Notes: generated by a model from the letters alone, not told the origin. A DNA stretch of 64,000 nt from Thiomicrorhabdus lithotrophica (GCF_029201445.1 NZ_CP102381.1:248001-312000), one strand, 5' to 3'. Numbered from the stretch's first letter, positions 17,126 through 26,495 are shown. Program-made: numbers and translations.

Positions 17126-18592
17126 ATGTCAGATAATAAAGATTTATACCGAGATAATGGACAAACAGGTTCATTGCTGGATGAAATGTCGTTAGATAAC
17201 AAGAATCTACAAAATATTGGTGTGGAGATATTACCCGTACATACCGGGGGTACTGTTCATGCTAAGCGCATGCCAGGTAAGTTTCGCACTATTAAATGGA
17301 TTACTGCTTCATTTTGGATTGCTTTATTTGTTTTTCCATACCTTCGTTGGGATGGTCATCAAGCGTTATTATTTGATCTAGCTAATCGTCAATTTCATAT
17401 CTTTGGTATTACAATTCTTCCGCAAGACATTTGGATGCTTGCAATGATTCTTCTATTCTTCTCTTTGTTGTTAGCAGCTTCTACTGCTGTAGCTGGAAGA
17501 ATGTGGTGTGGTTACTTCTGTTTTCATACAGTATGGACAGATGTCTTTACTTGGATAGAGGAAAAGCTTGAAGGGCAGCCTAACAAGAGAATCAAGTTAG
17601 ATGAATCAAAAATGAGTCTAGGTAAGCTGAAAATAAAGCTGCCTAAATTTATAGCTTGGGGTTTAATTGGATTTTTGACTGCATTTAGTTTTGTTGCTTA
17701 TTTTACTGATGCTTTTGATTTATGGGCACGTCTATTCAGTTTTGAATGGGGTAGTACTGAAACCACAGTAATATTAGTGCTAACAGCTTCTACATTTTTC
17801 TTTGCTGGTATTTTGCGTGAACAAACATGTATTGGTTTTTGTCCTTATGCTCGTATTCAGGGCGCAATGATTGATACTCAAACTGTGGTACCAACTTATG
17901 ATAATGATCGTGGTGAACCCCGTGGACGAATGAAACGTGCTAAACCTGGTGAAGAAGCTCCAGATTTGGGTGACTGTATTGATTGTAACTTGTGTGTTGC
18001 GGTTTGTCCTACAGGGGTAGATATTCGTAGAGGACAGCAGTTTGGTTGTATCACTTGTGGATTGTGTATTGATGCTTGTGACTCGGTTATGGATAAAATC
18101 AAAAAACCGCGTGGTTTGATACGATATGCATCTTTAGCAGAATTTGCTGGTCAAAAGTTGCCTCCGTTATTCAAGCGCCCTCGTGTAATTGTCTACACTG
18201 CAATTATGAGTTTTGCAGCAATAATGATGGTTTATGGCTTATTGACTATGTCACCAATTGACTTAAAAGCACTTCACGAGCGTTCTCCATTATTTGTACA
18301 AATGAGTGATGGGAATATTCAGAACAAGTGGACAGTGAAGGTAGTTAATAAATCAAATGAAGTTATGTTAGCGAATGTGACAGTTACTGGACCAGAAGGT
18401 TTAACGTTTGTTGCAGATAAACAAATTACTATTCAACCTGGGAACGTAGGAGCAACGACTTTGTTTGTTAGAATTCCTAAAAAGAATTTAACGGACACAA
18501 GTACTCCTGTCGTTATTCATGTTCAAGATATTAACAACGAGCAAATTTCAGCTTCTTATGAAACTGCATTTTTAAGTCCTAAAAAACGTTAA
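17126..18592 (+). CDS. ccoG: Cytochrome c oxidase accessory protein CcoG (FixG/RdxA)
   Basis: CcoG is a membrane iron-sulfur protein involved in cbb3 assembly and copper handling. Helices lie at about 57-72, 101-122, 176-194, 213-229 and 352-370. Conserved cysteine patches AGRMWCGYFCFHTVW and CIGFCPYARIQG are present. Two ferredoxin-type motifs follow, CIDCNLCVAVCP (284, 287, 290, 294) and CITCGLCIDACD (308, 311, 314, 318). An Ig-like C-terminal domain ends the 488-residue protein. It opens the ccoGHIS assembly block. Confidence 0.96.
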   Translation: MSDNKDLYRDNGQTGSLLDEMSLDNKNLQNIGVEILPVHTGGTVHAKRMPGKFRTIKWITASFWIALFVFPYLRWDGHQALLFDLANRQFHIFGITILPQDIWMLAMILLFFSLLLAASTAVAGRMWCGYFCFHTVWTDVFTWIEEKLEGQPNKRIKLDESKMSLGKLKIKLPKFIAWGLIGFLTAFSFVAYFTDAFDLWARLFSFEWGSTETTVILVLTASTFFFAGILREQTCIGFCPYARIQGAMIDTQTVVPTYDNDRGEPRGRMKRAKPGEEAPDLGDCIDCNLCVAVCPTGVDIRRGQQFGCITCGLCIDACDSVMDKIKKPRGLIRYASLAEFAGQKLPPLFKRPRVIVYTAIMSFAAIMMVYGLLTMSPIDLKALHERSPLFVQMSDGNIQNKWTVKVVNKSNEVMLANVTVTGPEGLTFVADKQITIQPGNVGATTLFVRIPKKNLTDTSTPVVIHVQDINNEQISASYETAFLSPKKR

Positions 18593-18652
18593 TATGATCA
18601 TCAAAATGTAGTTATATATAAAATAATATTTATGGCTATAATAGCCCTACTT

Positions 18653-18686
18653 AGAAAGTCTAAGTAGGGCTTTTTTATTACTCAGG
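18653..18686 (+). terminator. Intrinsic terminator between ccoG and ccoH
   Basis: A 13-bp perfect stem AGCCCTACTTAGA/TCTAAGTAGGGCT with a three-base loop is followed by TTTTTT. It ends only ten bases before the ccoH ATG, so it either separates ccoG from ccoHIS or acts as an attenuator. A TATAAT at 18647-18652 directly precedes it. Confidence 0.85.
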
Positions 18687-18695
18687 AGAACAACA

Positions 18696-19217
18696 ATGAC
18701 CGATACTAAGCAAGATACGCGTGACTGGAGCGTCGCTTGGAAAAACCCATTTGTAATTGGTTGGGTGGTTATTCTATTTATTGTATTATCTGTGAATTTT
18801 TTCATGGTGAGTATGGCTATTGTGACTAATCCAGGCCTGGTTGTTGATGATTACTATGATCAAGGTAAGCGCATGGATGTCATTCTTGCTGAACAGAAAA
18901 AAATGGAACAAATTGGATGGCAATTAGAAGTTGATATGCCAATTTTATCTGAAGGTAAGAAGGATCTAGTTAAATTATCTGTTAAAGATAAAGAAGGCAA
19001 ACCTTTAGACGTTGAAACAGCTATCCTTTACTTCTATCGCCCATCAGATAGAAATCTAGATGGTCAGCTTGTAATGAATAAGATTGATGGCACTGGTATG
19101 TATGAACAAAGTTTTTCTTTACCTCTTAAAGGTAAGTGGGATCTTATTATGGAAGTGACTAAAGGTGATCTTAGATTTAATATCGGTCGCTCAATTATGG
19201 TTCAAGATCCAGAGTAA
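18696..19217 (+). CDS. ccoH: CcoH/FixH family cbb3 assembly protein
   Basis: FixH/CcoH is a membrane-anchored periplasmic protein required for cbb3 assembly. The start is supported by CAGGAGAA. Residues 17-43 contain [20 protein letters not shown], a single helix followed by the family block [16 protein letters not shown]. The rest is a beta-rich domain ending [13 protein letters not shown], and the 173-residue length is typical. The iterated palindrome (one mismatch) at 18830-18841 encodes Pro-Gly-Leu-Val in the conserved block. Confidence 0.93.
   Translation: MTDTKQDTRDWSVAWKNPFVIGWVVILFIVLSVNFFMVSMAIVTNPGLVVDDYYDQGKRMDVILAEQKKMEQIGWQLEVDMPILSEGKKDLVKLSVKDKEGKPLDVETAILYFYRPSDRNLDGQLVMNKIDGTGMYEQSFSLPLKGKWDLIMEVTKGDLRFNIGRSIMVQDPE
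18830..18841. repeat. Iterated palindrome, one-mismatch copy (TCCAGGCCTGGT)
   Basis: The 10-bp core CCAGGCCTGG is intact. This is the only copy within the cco genes and codes Pro-Gly-Leu-Val in ccoH. Confidence 0.55.
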
Positions 19218-19219
19218 TT

Positions 19220-21709
19220 ATGCCTAATACTTGTTTTCATTGTGGCCAAGCAATACCCGAAGCAGATTTAATACTAAAACCAATTAGGGGGGTTGCCCAA
19301 AAATTCTGTTGTAATGGTTGTGCCTCAGTGTGTGAGGTTATTCATGAAGCAGGCATGGAAAGTTTCTACAAAAGAACGCCTGATGGCGAGTTACTTTCAC
19401 CTCCGCCACCTCCTAATAAAGATATTGAATTTTATGATTATGATGAAGTTCAATCACAGTTTGTTGGGGATCTTGTTGATAAACGCGAGATTACCTTGAT
19501 GTCTGAAGCAATTCACTGTGCCGCTTGTGTTTGGTTAATAGAGCATACATTAGCCAAAAAAGAAGGTCTTTTACTGGCACGTGTTAACTTTACAAATAAG
19601 CAAATAAAGATTCGTTGGGATAATAGCAAGATAAAACTTTCCGAGATAATCAAAGCATTGAATGCGATTGGTTATGATGCAACACCTTATGATCCATCTG
19701 CTAGTGAAGAAGCCTATAGAAAAGCTAATCGTGATTTATTGTACCGACTAGGGTTTGCCGGCTTTGCAATGATGAATGTGATGTGGTTTGCAGTTGCACT
19801 TTATTCTGGTGCTGCTGAGGATGCGGAATACCGAAACTACTTCCATTGGCTACTGTTTGTTATCGCCACAATCACACTTGGTTATTCAGGGCAGCCATTC
19901 TTAAAGGGTGCGTGGACATCTATACGTTCTAGGACAGTAGGTATGGATGTTTCTATTAGTCTAGGGATGCTGACTACTTACTTCTACTCTTTGTGGGTCA
20001 CTCTAGATCCTACGCATTCTGGTGATGTCTATTATGACACGCTGATTGATTTCATGTTCTTACTCCTTATTGGTCGCTATCTAGAGGCTATTTCTAAGAA
20101 TAAAGCGATTGACGCTTCTCGCCGTTTAATGGATTTACAGCCAAAAGTTGCCAGGAAGGTAATAGATGGTGTTGAGTCAGTCGTACCCGTTAGAACATTA
20201 TTAAAAGGTGACTTAATTGTAGTCAAACCTGGTGAGCAAGTACCTGTAGATGGAGTTGTTGCTCAAGGCCAAAGTATGGTTAATGAATCTATGCTAAGTG
20301 GCGAGTCCAAAGAAATTAATAAAAAGACAAATGATCAAGTTGTAGCAGGAACATTGAATGTTGATGGCCATTTAACGATTACTGTTGAAAAGATTTTACA
20401 GGATACCCAGCTAGGAAAAATTGTTCATATGGTGGAGGAGGCTCAAGGTTCCAAAGCCCCTATCCAGTGTACCGCAGATAAAATCATGCCATTGTTTGTC
20501 TCTACTACTATTTCGTTAGCATTAGCAAGCTTTGTCTTCTGGTTATTTATGGAAGATTTAGAGTTTGCAGTCATTACTGCAACGGCCGTTCTAATTATTA
20601 CTTGTCCATGTGCATTTGGCCTAGCAACACCAATGGCGATAGCCGTAGCATCTGGCGTGTCTGCTCGTAATGGTATTTTGGTTAAAAATGGAACCGTTTT
20701 AGAAATTCTACATTCCATTGATCACTTTGTGTTTGATAAGACAGGAACCCTAACAAAAGGACAAATGAAAGTTGTCGGTGAAGCTTACGTTGATCCAGTA
20801 AGCAGAGAATCAATTTTAAAAGCCGTTGCATCCATAGAAAACCTTTCAGAACATAGCTTGGGGAATGGTATTGTTGATTCCGTTAAAGAAGAATTTGATT
20901 GGGGAACTAACAGTTGGTCATCTGTGGATGGATTTAAAATAATCCCTGGAAAGGGAGTAGAAGGAACGATAGATAATGCTTATTATCAAATAGGTACTGC
21001 AAGCTGGTTACTTTCATTAAAAATGAGCTTGCCTAAAGAATTAAGGCTTACAGCGGAGCAGAAAGCCAAATCAGCACAGACTGCTGTATGGGTCGCAAAA
21101 GATTCCGTTGTTTTAGGTGTTTTGTTCTTAGAAGATGAAATTAGACCAGAAGCGATTGAACTGATTGAACGACTTAAAGCTAAAGGTAAAGAAGTTACGC
21201 TACTAAGCGGTGATTTAGAAGTTGTTGCAAAGAGAGTTGCAGAGCAGCTTGGTGGTATGAATGTGATAGCAGAAGTGCTTCCACAGGATAAAAATGAAGT
21301 GATTAAAAAGCTTCAAGCAACTGGTCAATCAGTAGCGATGGTTGGAGATGGTGTGAATGATGCACCTGCTTTAGTCAGAGCTGACGTAGGGATTGCTTTA
21401 GGTTCGGGAACTGATGTTTCTATGGAAAGTGCAGATATCGTTCTAATGAATAATGAACTCTTGGCTGTAAACACGGCTATTGAACTTTCGGCAAGAACTT
21501 TAAGAACGATTAAACAAAATATTGCTAGTTCAATCACCTACAATTTAATTATGGTTCCGTTGGCTATGTCGGGTGTTTTGACACCATTAATAGCTGCGAT
21601 TACTATGCCATTAAGTAGTTTGGTTGTTGTAGGTAACGCTGCTAGGATACGTAGCTTTTTTAATAAAAAAGCTCGAGTAGCGACCAACTCAGCTATTGAT
21701 GATGTTTAG
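19220..21709 (+). CDS. ccoI: Cation-transporting P-type ATPase CcoI (copper) for cbb3 assembly
   Basis: CcoI/FixI is a P1B-type ATPase that moves copper across the inner membrane for the oxidase. An N-terminal cysteine-rich domain (CFHCGQ, KFCCNGCASVC) is followed by a degenerate HMA domain with HCAACVWL (Cys100, Cys103). The membrane motif CPCAFGLATP is near residue 462 and the phosphorylation motif DKTGTLT near 506. GDGVNDAPAL completes the ATPase. The 829-residue length fits. It starts two bases after ccoH, so the two are translationally coupled. Confidence 0.97.
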   Translation: MPNTCFHCGQAIPEADLILKPIRGVAQKFCCNGCASVCEVIHEAGMESFYKRTPDGELLSPPPPPNKDIEFYDYDEVQSQFVGDLVDKREITLMSEAIHCAACVWLIEHTLAKKEGLLLARVNFTNKQIKIRWDNSKIKLSEIIKALNAIGYDATPYDPSASEEAYRKANRDLLYRLGFAGFAMMNVMWFAVALYSGAAEDAEYRNYFHWLLFVIATITLGYSGQPFLKGAWTSIRSRTVGMDVSISLGMLTTYFYSLWVTLDPTHSGDVYYDTLIDFMFLLLIGRYLEAISKNKAIDASRRLMDLQPKVARKVIDGVESVVPVRTLLKGDLIVVKPGEQVPVDGVVAQGQSMVNESMLSGESKEINKKTNDQVVAGTLNVDGHLTITVEKILQDTQLGKIVHMVEEAQGSKAPIQCTADKIMPLFVSTTISLALASFVFWLFMEDLEFAVITATAVLIITCPCAFGLATPMAIAVASGVSARNGILVKNGTVLEILHSIDHFVFDKTGTLTKGQMKVVGEAYVDPVSRESILKAVASIENLSEHSLGNGIVDSVKEEFDWGTNSWSSVDGFKIIPGKGVEGTIDNAYYQIGTASWLLSLKMSLPKELRLTAEQKAKSAQTAVWVAKDSVVLGVLFLEDEIRPEAIELIERLKAKGKEVTLLSGDLEVVAKRVAEQLGGMNVIAEVLPQDKNEVIKKLQATGQSVAMVGDGVNDAPALVRADVGIALGSGTDVSMESADIVLMNNELLAVNTAIELSARTLRTIKQNIASSITYNLIMVPLAMSGVLTPLIAAITMPLSSLVVVGNAARIRSFFNKKARVATNSAIDDV

Positions 21710-21720
21710 AGGCTAGAGAA

Positions 21721-21954
21721 GTGGATGTAATTTATGGGTTGATCCCAATGATGTTGATTTTTGGTTTTCTAGTGGTGGTCGTTTTTATTTGGATGGCAAA
21801 AACTGGCCATTTTGATGATATGGACGGACAGGCAAATAGAATCTTTATGGATGACGAATATCCTGAAGAGGTAGATGTAAGTAATCAAGACAAAAAATCG
21901 GACGTAGATAGCCAAGAATCGGTTAAAGAAGAAGAAAAAGAAATAGTTAAATAA
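21721..21954 (+). CDS. ccoS: cbb3-type cytochrome oxidase assembly protein CcoS
   Basis: CcoS is a short membrane protein needed for cofactor insertion into cbb3 oxidase. It starts with GTG 11 bases after ccoI. One helix (IYGLIPMMLIFGFLVVVVFIW) is followed by KTGHFDDMDGQANRIFMDDE, the typical CcoS consensus, and an acidic tail bringing the length to 77 residues. It is the last gene of the plus-strand cco cluster. Confidence 0.95.
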   Translation: MDVIYGLIPMMLIFGFLVVVVFIWMAKTGHFDDMDGQANRIFMDDEYPEEVDVSNQDKKSDVDSQESVKEEEKEIVK

Positions 21955-22005
21955 ACTATTAAGTTTTATTAATTCACCTTATTTCAACAAATTACTTTAA
22001 TGAAG

Positions 22006-22023
22006 CCTACCAGGCCTGGTAGG
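22006..22023. repeat. 18-bp perfect palindrome centred on ACCAGGCCTGGT, after ccoS
   Basis: Exact 12-mer at 22009-22020 extended by CCT on the left and AGG on the right to an 18-bp perfect palindrome. It lies in the gap between the convergent ccoS gene and a minus-strand membrane gene. It could form a hairpin at the 3' end of the cco transcript, but the following T-run is short. Confidence 0.85.
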
Positions 22024-22117
22024 TTTAGAATGATCCAGTATTGATTTTGCCAAACAATTTAACGATTATTTAGTAATAAAACTGGAATATAAGACTTATC
22101 AGCAGTAAATGTATACT

Positions 22118-22792
22118 TTACGGACTTAATTTAGGTGCCGTATATTGAAGGGCTTCTGGACCTTCGTCATCCAATATCAATTCCAAGCCTAAACGATCAA
22201 AAAACCAGTGAGGCAAAGTGTCTGACTGAATCTCTTTTCTATCGGGAGCACCAAAACGCTTATCAATTGCGCGTTCCGTTAAGTTATTTCTTGGGATTAA
22301 AGCTAAGCTCGAGATAGGTGTGTTAAAGAAGCTTGCGATGTCTGAGGTATAAAGCTCAACCTCAAGCTCTCCAGTGGTCGTTGGAGTGACTTTCTTACCG
22401 TTACTGTATACTTGTTTTAAATGTTCTTCTGAAGCATCTAATCTAAGTGTTAAAGCGGCCTTAATCGAACCTATGTAAATTACAGGGAAATAAGCTTCTA
22501 AAGATTTGTTAGATTCATCCTTGTTCGAAAAAAGTTTCACTTCAACATCCTTGCCATAAAGGCTCATGGCATCAGCTAAAGTTGACTCATGTATGGTTAA
22601 ACCTAAAGCATGTAAATTTCCTTGCTCATCAAAGTGAGCGTTCCAAGGTAAGTGCTTTTGATCAATGGGTTCTCTTTCAGGTTGAATAAATAGTATCAGT
22701 GAAAAACCGATAATACTCGTTAAGAAAAGTATCCAGAATACAGGTAATTTTTTTGATTGTTTTTTGTTAGCAGCCGGGTTTGAACTAACCAT
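22118..22792 (-). CDS. Unrecognised membrane-anchored periplasmic protein
   Basis: I do not recognise this 224-residue protein. It has a basic N-terminus, one helix at about 16-36 (LPVFWILFLTSIIGFSLILF) and a mixed alpha/beta domain that would face the periplasm, with LGLTIHESTLADAM and a LERFGAPD-like block (DKRFGAPDRKE). It has no cysteine or haem motif. Its start overlaps the stop of the upstream membrane gene by one base, so the two are translationally coupled. Position next to the cbb3 cluster, though convergent with it, makes a respiratory link possible but unproven. Confidence 0.75.
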   Translation of the reverse strand: MVSSNPAANKKQSKKLPVFWILFLTSIIGFSLILFIQPEREPIDQKHLPWNAHFDEQGNLHALGLTIHESTLADAMSLYGKDVEVKLFSNKDESNKSLEAYFPVIYIGSIKAALTLRLDASEEHLKQVYSNGKKVTPTTTGELEVELYTSDIASFFNTPISSLALIPRNNLTERAIDKRFGAPDRKEIQSDTLPHWFFDRLGLELILDDEGPEALQYTAPKLSP

Positions 22793-23388
22793 TATTTTAC
22801 GTCCGTTTTTTCTGTATCAGTATGATGAATTTCATCATCACCTGTACCTAACTCTTCATTAGAACTTTCATTACGAGGTAAGAACTTTTCAATAGCTGGG
22901 TTTGATATTCCATTACCTGCATCGTAGACCGCAATACCTGTTTGCATGAAAGTAATAAGCACGGCTACAAAGATAATAACAGCGGCAAAGCGCAAGGTGA
23001 TTACTTCACCTAAGCTAGTTTGGGTGCCTTCAGTAGAAAAATCATTCATACTAAACCCACCAGGAAAAACCATATCGATTAATAAATAAAGCAGTACCAT
23101 CGCTATCGCTATTGCATAACTAATGAGCAGTATTCGACCTCTACGCCAAGCCATCATCCAGTGAGATGCAACAAACCATGTGTTTGTCTGAGTCATTTTT
23201 TTACTCGTTAGGTATAGATAACCAATAACCAAACTTGAGATAAGAGGAATTAATAATAGTTCTAAAGAGTCACCAATCTCTAAAATGATCATCGACATAA
23301 ACAAGTGAGTGATAATGATGTTGATATTAAAAATATGATGCGGAGTTTTAGCCTGGCGTTTTTCGTCTTCAGTTACTCGGTAATGCAT
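22792..23388 (-). CDS. Unrecognised polytopic membrane protein
   Basis: This 198-residue protein has about four hydrophobic helices (roughly 27-40, 44-60, 88-106 and 130-150) and a charged, disordered C-terminal tail rich in Glu and Asp. No family was recognised. It begins MHYRVTEDEKRQAKTPHHIFN and overlaps the following gene by one base, which suggests the pair makes a two-component membrane unit. Confidence 0.75.
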   Translation of the reverse strand: MHYRVTEDEKRQAKTPHHIFNINIIITHLFMSMIILEIGDSLELLLIPLISSLVIGYLYLTSKKMTQTNTWFVASHWMMAWRRGRILLISYAIAIAMVLLYLLIDMVFPGGFSMNDFSTEGTQTSLGEVITLRFAAVIIFVAVLITFMQTGIAVYDAGNGISNPAIEKFLPRNESSNEELGTGDDEIHHTDTEKTDVK

Positions 23389-23468
23389 GTTGAATAATTC
23401 CTTATGATCACTTTATTTTTTACACAATGAATAAAATGATGGAGCTCTGTTTTTCAGAACCTCAATAA

Positions 23469-23816
23469 TTAAAATGTTTTGATATAGTCAGCTAAAGCAA
23501 GTTCTACAGCTTTGCTTTCGGTTTCAATTTTAGATAAAAGTCCAGGCAGGCTATCCATGTCACTGTGTTTGGCTTTTTGCTCTAGTTCGGCACTAATCAT
23601 TGATAGTTGATTTGCACCAATATTGGCTGCACTCCCTTTCAGAGTGTGAGCTTGCGATTCTACCGTAGAAACGGATTGAGTTGCGACGGCTTCTTGTAAT
23701 TTCAAGATAATGTCAGGGGTAGTTTCCATATAGATATTAAGAACATCTGTTAATTCTTCGCCAATAATATCTTTAAGCATATCAAGATTGTCGATATCTA
23801 CGTGCATAGAGCTCAT
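23469..23816 (-). CDS. Hpt (histidine phosphotransfer) domain protein
   Basis: A single Hpt domain of 115 residues with the phospho-accepting His57 in AHTLKGSAANIGA. Hpt proteins relay phosphate between hybrid kinases and response regulators. It lies 23 bp downstream of the REC-GGDEF-EAL protein and about 3.9 kb downstream of a hybrid kinase on the same strand that lacks its own Hpt domain, so the three could form one phosphorelay. That link is inference. Confidence 0.88.
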   Translation of the reverse strand: MSSMHVDIDNLDMLKDIIGEELTDVLNIYMETTPDIILKLQEAVATQSVSTVESQAHTLKGSAANIGANQLSMISAELEQKAKHSDMDSLPGLLSKIETESKAVELALADYIKTF

Positions 23817-23839
23817 ATTCCCTTATTAATAGTGTAACT

Positions 23840-25930
23840 TCAGTTTAGTTTTACGGACTTATTATATTCTTTAAGCCATTCCAAAAATTCATTTTTAGGC
23901 ATGGGTTTACCAAATTTATATCCCTGAAATATATCGCAGTGGTTACCCTTAAAGAAATCAACCTGTGCCTCTAGCTCGATACCTTCAGCAACAACTTCCA
24001 ATTTAAGACTATCAGCCATAGCTAAAATGGTTTGAGCAATCGCTCGACCTTCTTTAGTATCTAAGTTGAGCACAAAAGAGCGATCAATTTTAATGGTATC
24101 TATCGGAAAGCTATGTAAGTAAGCAAGAGAGGAGTAACCGGTGCCAAAATCATCAATAGAAAGAGAAACACCAATGGCTTTTAGCCCCTTGAGAATGTTA
24201 ATGTTTGTTTCAGCGTTACTCATAGCTAAACTTTCAGTGATTTCTAAATCAATGAATTTAGGCGGGAGCTTAGATCGTGAGGTTACATTTTGCACAAGTT
24301 CCATAAGATTAGACTGAGTAAATTGGCGGCTGGATAAGTTGATACCTATGTGCATCTGATTATAACCAAGAGCGTGCCACTGTTCGGCATCTTTAACGGC
24401 TGTTTCAAGTACATATTGCCCAATTTCGATAATCATTCCAGTACTTTCTGCCAAAGGAATAAAGACAACCGGAGATATAATGCCTCTTGTAGGATGTCGC
24501 CAACGTACTAAAGCCTCAGCACCTGTTGAAACTAAGGTTTGAGCGTTTACTTGAGGTTGGTAAAAGACTTCAATTTCATTATTTGTTAGAGCGCGCCGTA
24601 AGTCATTTTCAAGTGAAAGCATGTCTTGAGCATTTTCATTCATTTCTGGACGGTAAAAAATAAACTGATTACCACCAAGGGACTTTGCTTTAGAACGAGC
24701 AATGTTGGCATGTTGAATGAGTTTTTCTGTCGTTTTCGCATCATTAGGGTGTACAGATATTCCGATGCTGTAGCTGATAAATAACTCTTTGTTGTTAATC
24801 ATGAATGGGGCATTGAGATCATGCGTAAAACGGTTTAGTAATAAGTTCAGTTCATGTTGGTTTTGAACGTTTCTTACCAGAACGGCAAATTCATCACTTC
24901 CTAAACGAGCGCAATTATCTTCTTCACGAGTAATTCGATTGAGTCTTTGAGCTAAAGAAGTTAATAAATTGTCACCCTGTTCTTGTCCAAGGTTTTCATT
25001 GATTTGTTTAAACCTGTCGATATCAAAGATGATAACAGCACTTAAACGTTTAGAAGATTGGCTGAGTAGAAAGTCATTAAGAGTTGTTGTAAAGCTTGCG
25101 CGATTAGGAAGTTCAGTCAAACTATCATGTTGTGTTTGATATTGAATCAGCAATTCAGCTTTGTGCAAACGGCTGATATCTTGTGCCGAACCTGTGATTT
25201 TAATGAGCTGATTATCTCTATCAAAAGAGACTTCACCTAAACATTCTATGTGCGTTAAATTACCATCGTGTTGAAGGACTCTAAAGCTTATTTGAATGTG
25301 GGATTGTCCTTGGTTCGCTTCAGATATGGCTTGCTGAATGATTGGAAGGTCTTTTGGTAATATATTGCTTAGGAACTGCTCTAAACTGATTCCCTTTTGT
25401 TTAGGTATGCCAAACAATAGAAATACTGATTCAGATCCCGTCACTTCGTCTTTATTTGCATCCCATTCCCAATAACCTAATTTAGCTAGTTTCTGTGCAA
25501 AAACTAGCTGGGACTGGCTACTTCTTAACTTGTCTTCAATTTTCGACGTACGTAAAGCATATTTAACTCTTTGTGCTAGAAGTTCCCAGTTAATTGGCTT
25601 GGTAATGAAATCTGTTGCTCCGGCCTCAAAAGCTTGTTCAATTGATTCACTGTCTTCCAAAGCCGTTAGCATGAGAACAGGGATAGCTCGTTCTTGTTCG
25701 TAATTTCGAATAGCTTGAATAGCTTCATAGCCATTCATTTCAGGCATCATTGCATCGATTAAAATTAAACTAGGTTTATGCTTAATGAAACTTGAAAAAC
25801 CTTCACGCCCATTGGCAGCATGGATGACTTCATACCCAGAATTGCTTAACACTTTAACTAACGTTAAACGCGTTACAGGGTCATCTTCTACAACAAGAAT
25901 AAGGGGGCTGAGATTAGATTGAGGCAACAT
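23840..25930 (-). CDS. Response regulator with PAS, GGDEF and EAL domains (c-di-GMP signalling)
   Basis: The order is receiver (about 8-125, phospho-acceptor Asp59 in LILIDAMMPEMNG), PAS (about 145-255), GGDEF (about 265-420) and EAL (about 440-690). The diguanylate cyclase signature reads LGSDEF near residue 343 instead of GGDEF, while the phosphodiesterase signature AEALVRW near 475 and DFGTGYSSL are intact. The protein may therefore act mainly as a c-di-GMP phosphodiesterase, with its GGDEF domain weakened or regulatory. The 696-residue protein is followed by an Hpt gene. Confidence 0.93.
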   Translation of the reverse strand: MLPQSNLSPLILVVEDDPVTRLTLVKVLSNSGYEVIHAANGREGFSSFIKHKPSLILIDAMMPEMNGYEAIQAIRNYEQERAIPVLMLTALEDSESIEQAFEAGATDFITKPINWELLAQRVKYALRTSKIEDKLRSSQSQLVFAQKLAKLGYWEWDANKDEVTGSESVFLLFGIPKQKGISLEQFLSNILPKDLPIIQQAISEANQGQSHIQISFRVLQHDGNLTHIECLGEVSFDRDNQLIKITGSAQDISRLHKAELLIQYQTQHDSLTELPNRASFTTTLNDFLLSQSSKRLSAVIIFDIDRFKQINENLGQEQGDNLLTSLAQRLNRITREEDNCARLGSDEFAVLVRNVQNQHELNLLLNRFTHDLNAPFMINNKELFISYSIGISVHPNDAKTTEKLIQHANIARSKAKSLGGNQFIFYRPEMNENAQDMLSLENDLRRALTNNEIEVFYQPQVNAQTLVSTGAEALVRWRHPTRGIISPVVFIPLAESTGMIIEIGQYVLETAVKDAEQWHALGYNQMHIGINLSSRQFTQSNLMELVQNVTSRSKLPPKFIDLEITESLAMSNAETNINILKGLKAIGVSLSIDDFGTGYSSLAYLHSFPIDTIKIDRSFVLNLDTKEGRAIAQTILAMADSLKLEVVAEGIELEAQVDFFKGNHCDIFQGYKFGKPMPKNEFLEWLKEYNKSVKLN

Positions 25931-26056
25931 AAAAATTTATGATATCCGAATTACATAGCATAAGGCTAGTTTAGCGATTTATGAGTTGGATTAGAACAAA
26001 TATTAGAAAAAATAAGGTTTTTTATCAGCATGTACCTTGCAGATAAATAACAGGAG

Positions 26057-26494
26057 CTAAACTTCTAGCCAAAAAGTAACTGGGCCATCATTGGTAAGGG
26101 ATACTTGCATATCAGCGCCAAACTGTCCAGTCTGAATTAAAGGGTAAGCTTGTTTAGTATGTTTAATAAAGTCATTAAATAATGTATGAGCGATATCTGG
26201 CGCTGCTGATGTAGAAAAACTTGGTCTTAATCCTTTTTGAGTGTCTGCAGCTAAGGTAAATTGTGGTACTAGTAGTAAACTCCCTTCAACCTGTTGAATA
26301 TTTAAATTCATCTTGTCATTATCATCAGCAAAGATTCGGTAATGGAGTAGCTTGTGAACCATTTTATGAATGGTTTCCATATTGTCATTAGGTTGAAAGC
26401 CCGTTAAAACTACCAGGCCTGCTCCTATCTTCCCAATTATTTTCTGACCAACCTCAACCCTGCCTTGTGTCACTCTTTGAATTAAACAAATCAT
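26057..26494 (-). CDS. dtd: D-aminoacyl-tRNA deacylase
   Basis: DTD hydrolyses D-aminoacyl-tRNAs and glycyl-tRNA-Ala. The open frame begins at 26530, but family members start at the equivalent of MICLIQRV. The ATG at 26492-26494 is therefore chosen, giving 145 residues and removing the overlap with pip, whose stop is at 26496. The motif PQFTLAADTQKG stands where SQFTL is usual, and NDGPVTFWLE carries the Gly-cisPro loop. A one-mismatch iterated palindrome at 26412 encodes part of AGLVVLTG. Confidence 0.93.
   Translation of the reverse strand: MICLIQRVTQGRVEVGQKIIGKIGAGLVVLTGFQPNDNMETIHKMVHKLLHYRIFADDNDKMNLNIQQVEGSLLLVPQFTLAADTQKGLRPSFSTSAAPDIAHTLFNDFIKHTKQAYPLIQTGQFGADMQVSLTNDGPVTFWLEV
26412..26423. 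repeat. Iterated palindrome, one-mismatch copy (ACCAGGCCTGCT)
   Basis: Eleven of twelve bases match; it lies in dtd in the frame that elsewhere yields Pro-Gly-Leu-Val (here Ala-Gly-Leu-Val). Confidence 0.5.
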
Positions 26495-26495
26495 T

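Noticed and set aside
22006-22023. Palindrome after ccoS as a standard intrinsic terminator
   Set aside because: The loop would be only four bases and the T-run is short; identical cores occur inside genes, so termination is unlikely to be its general role.
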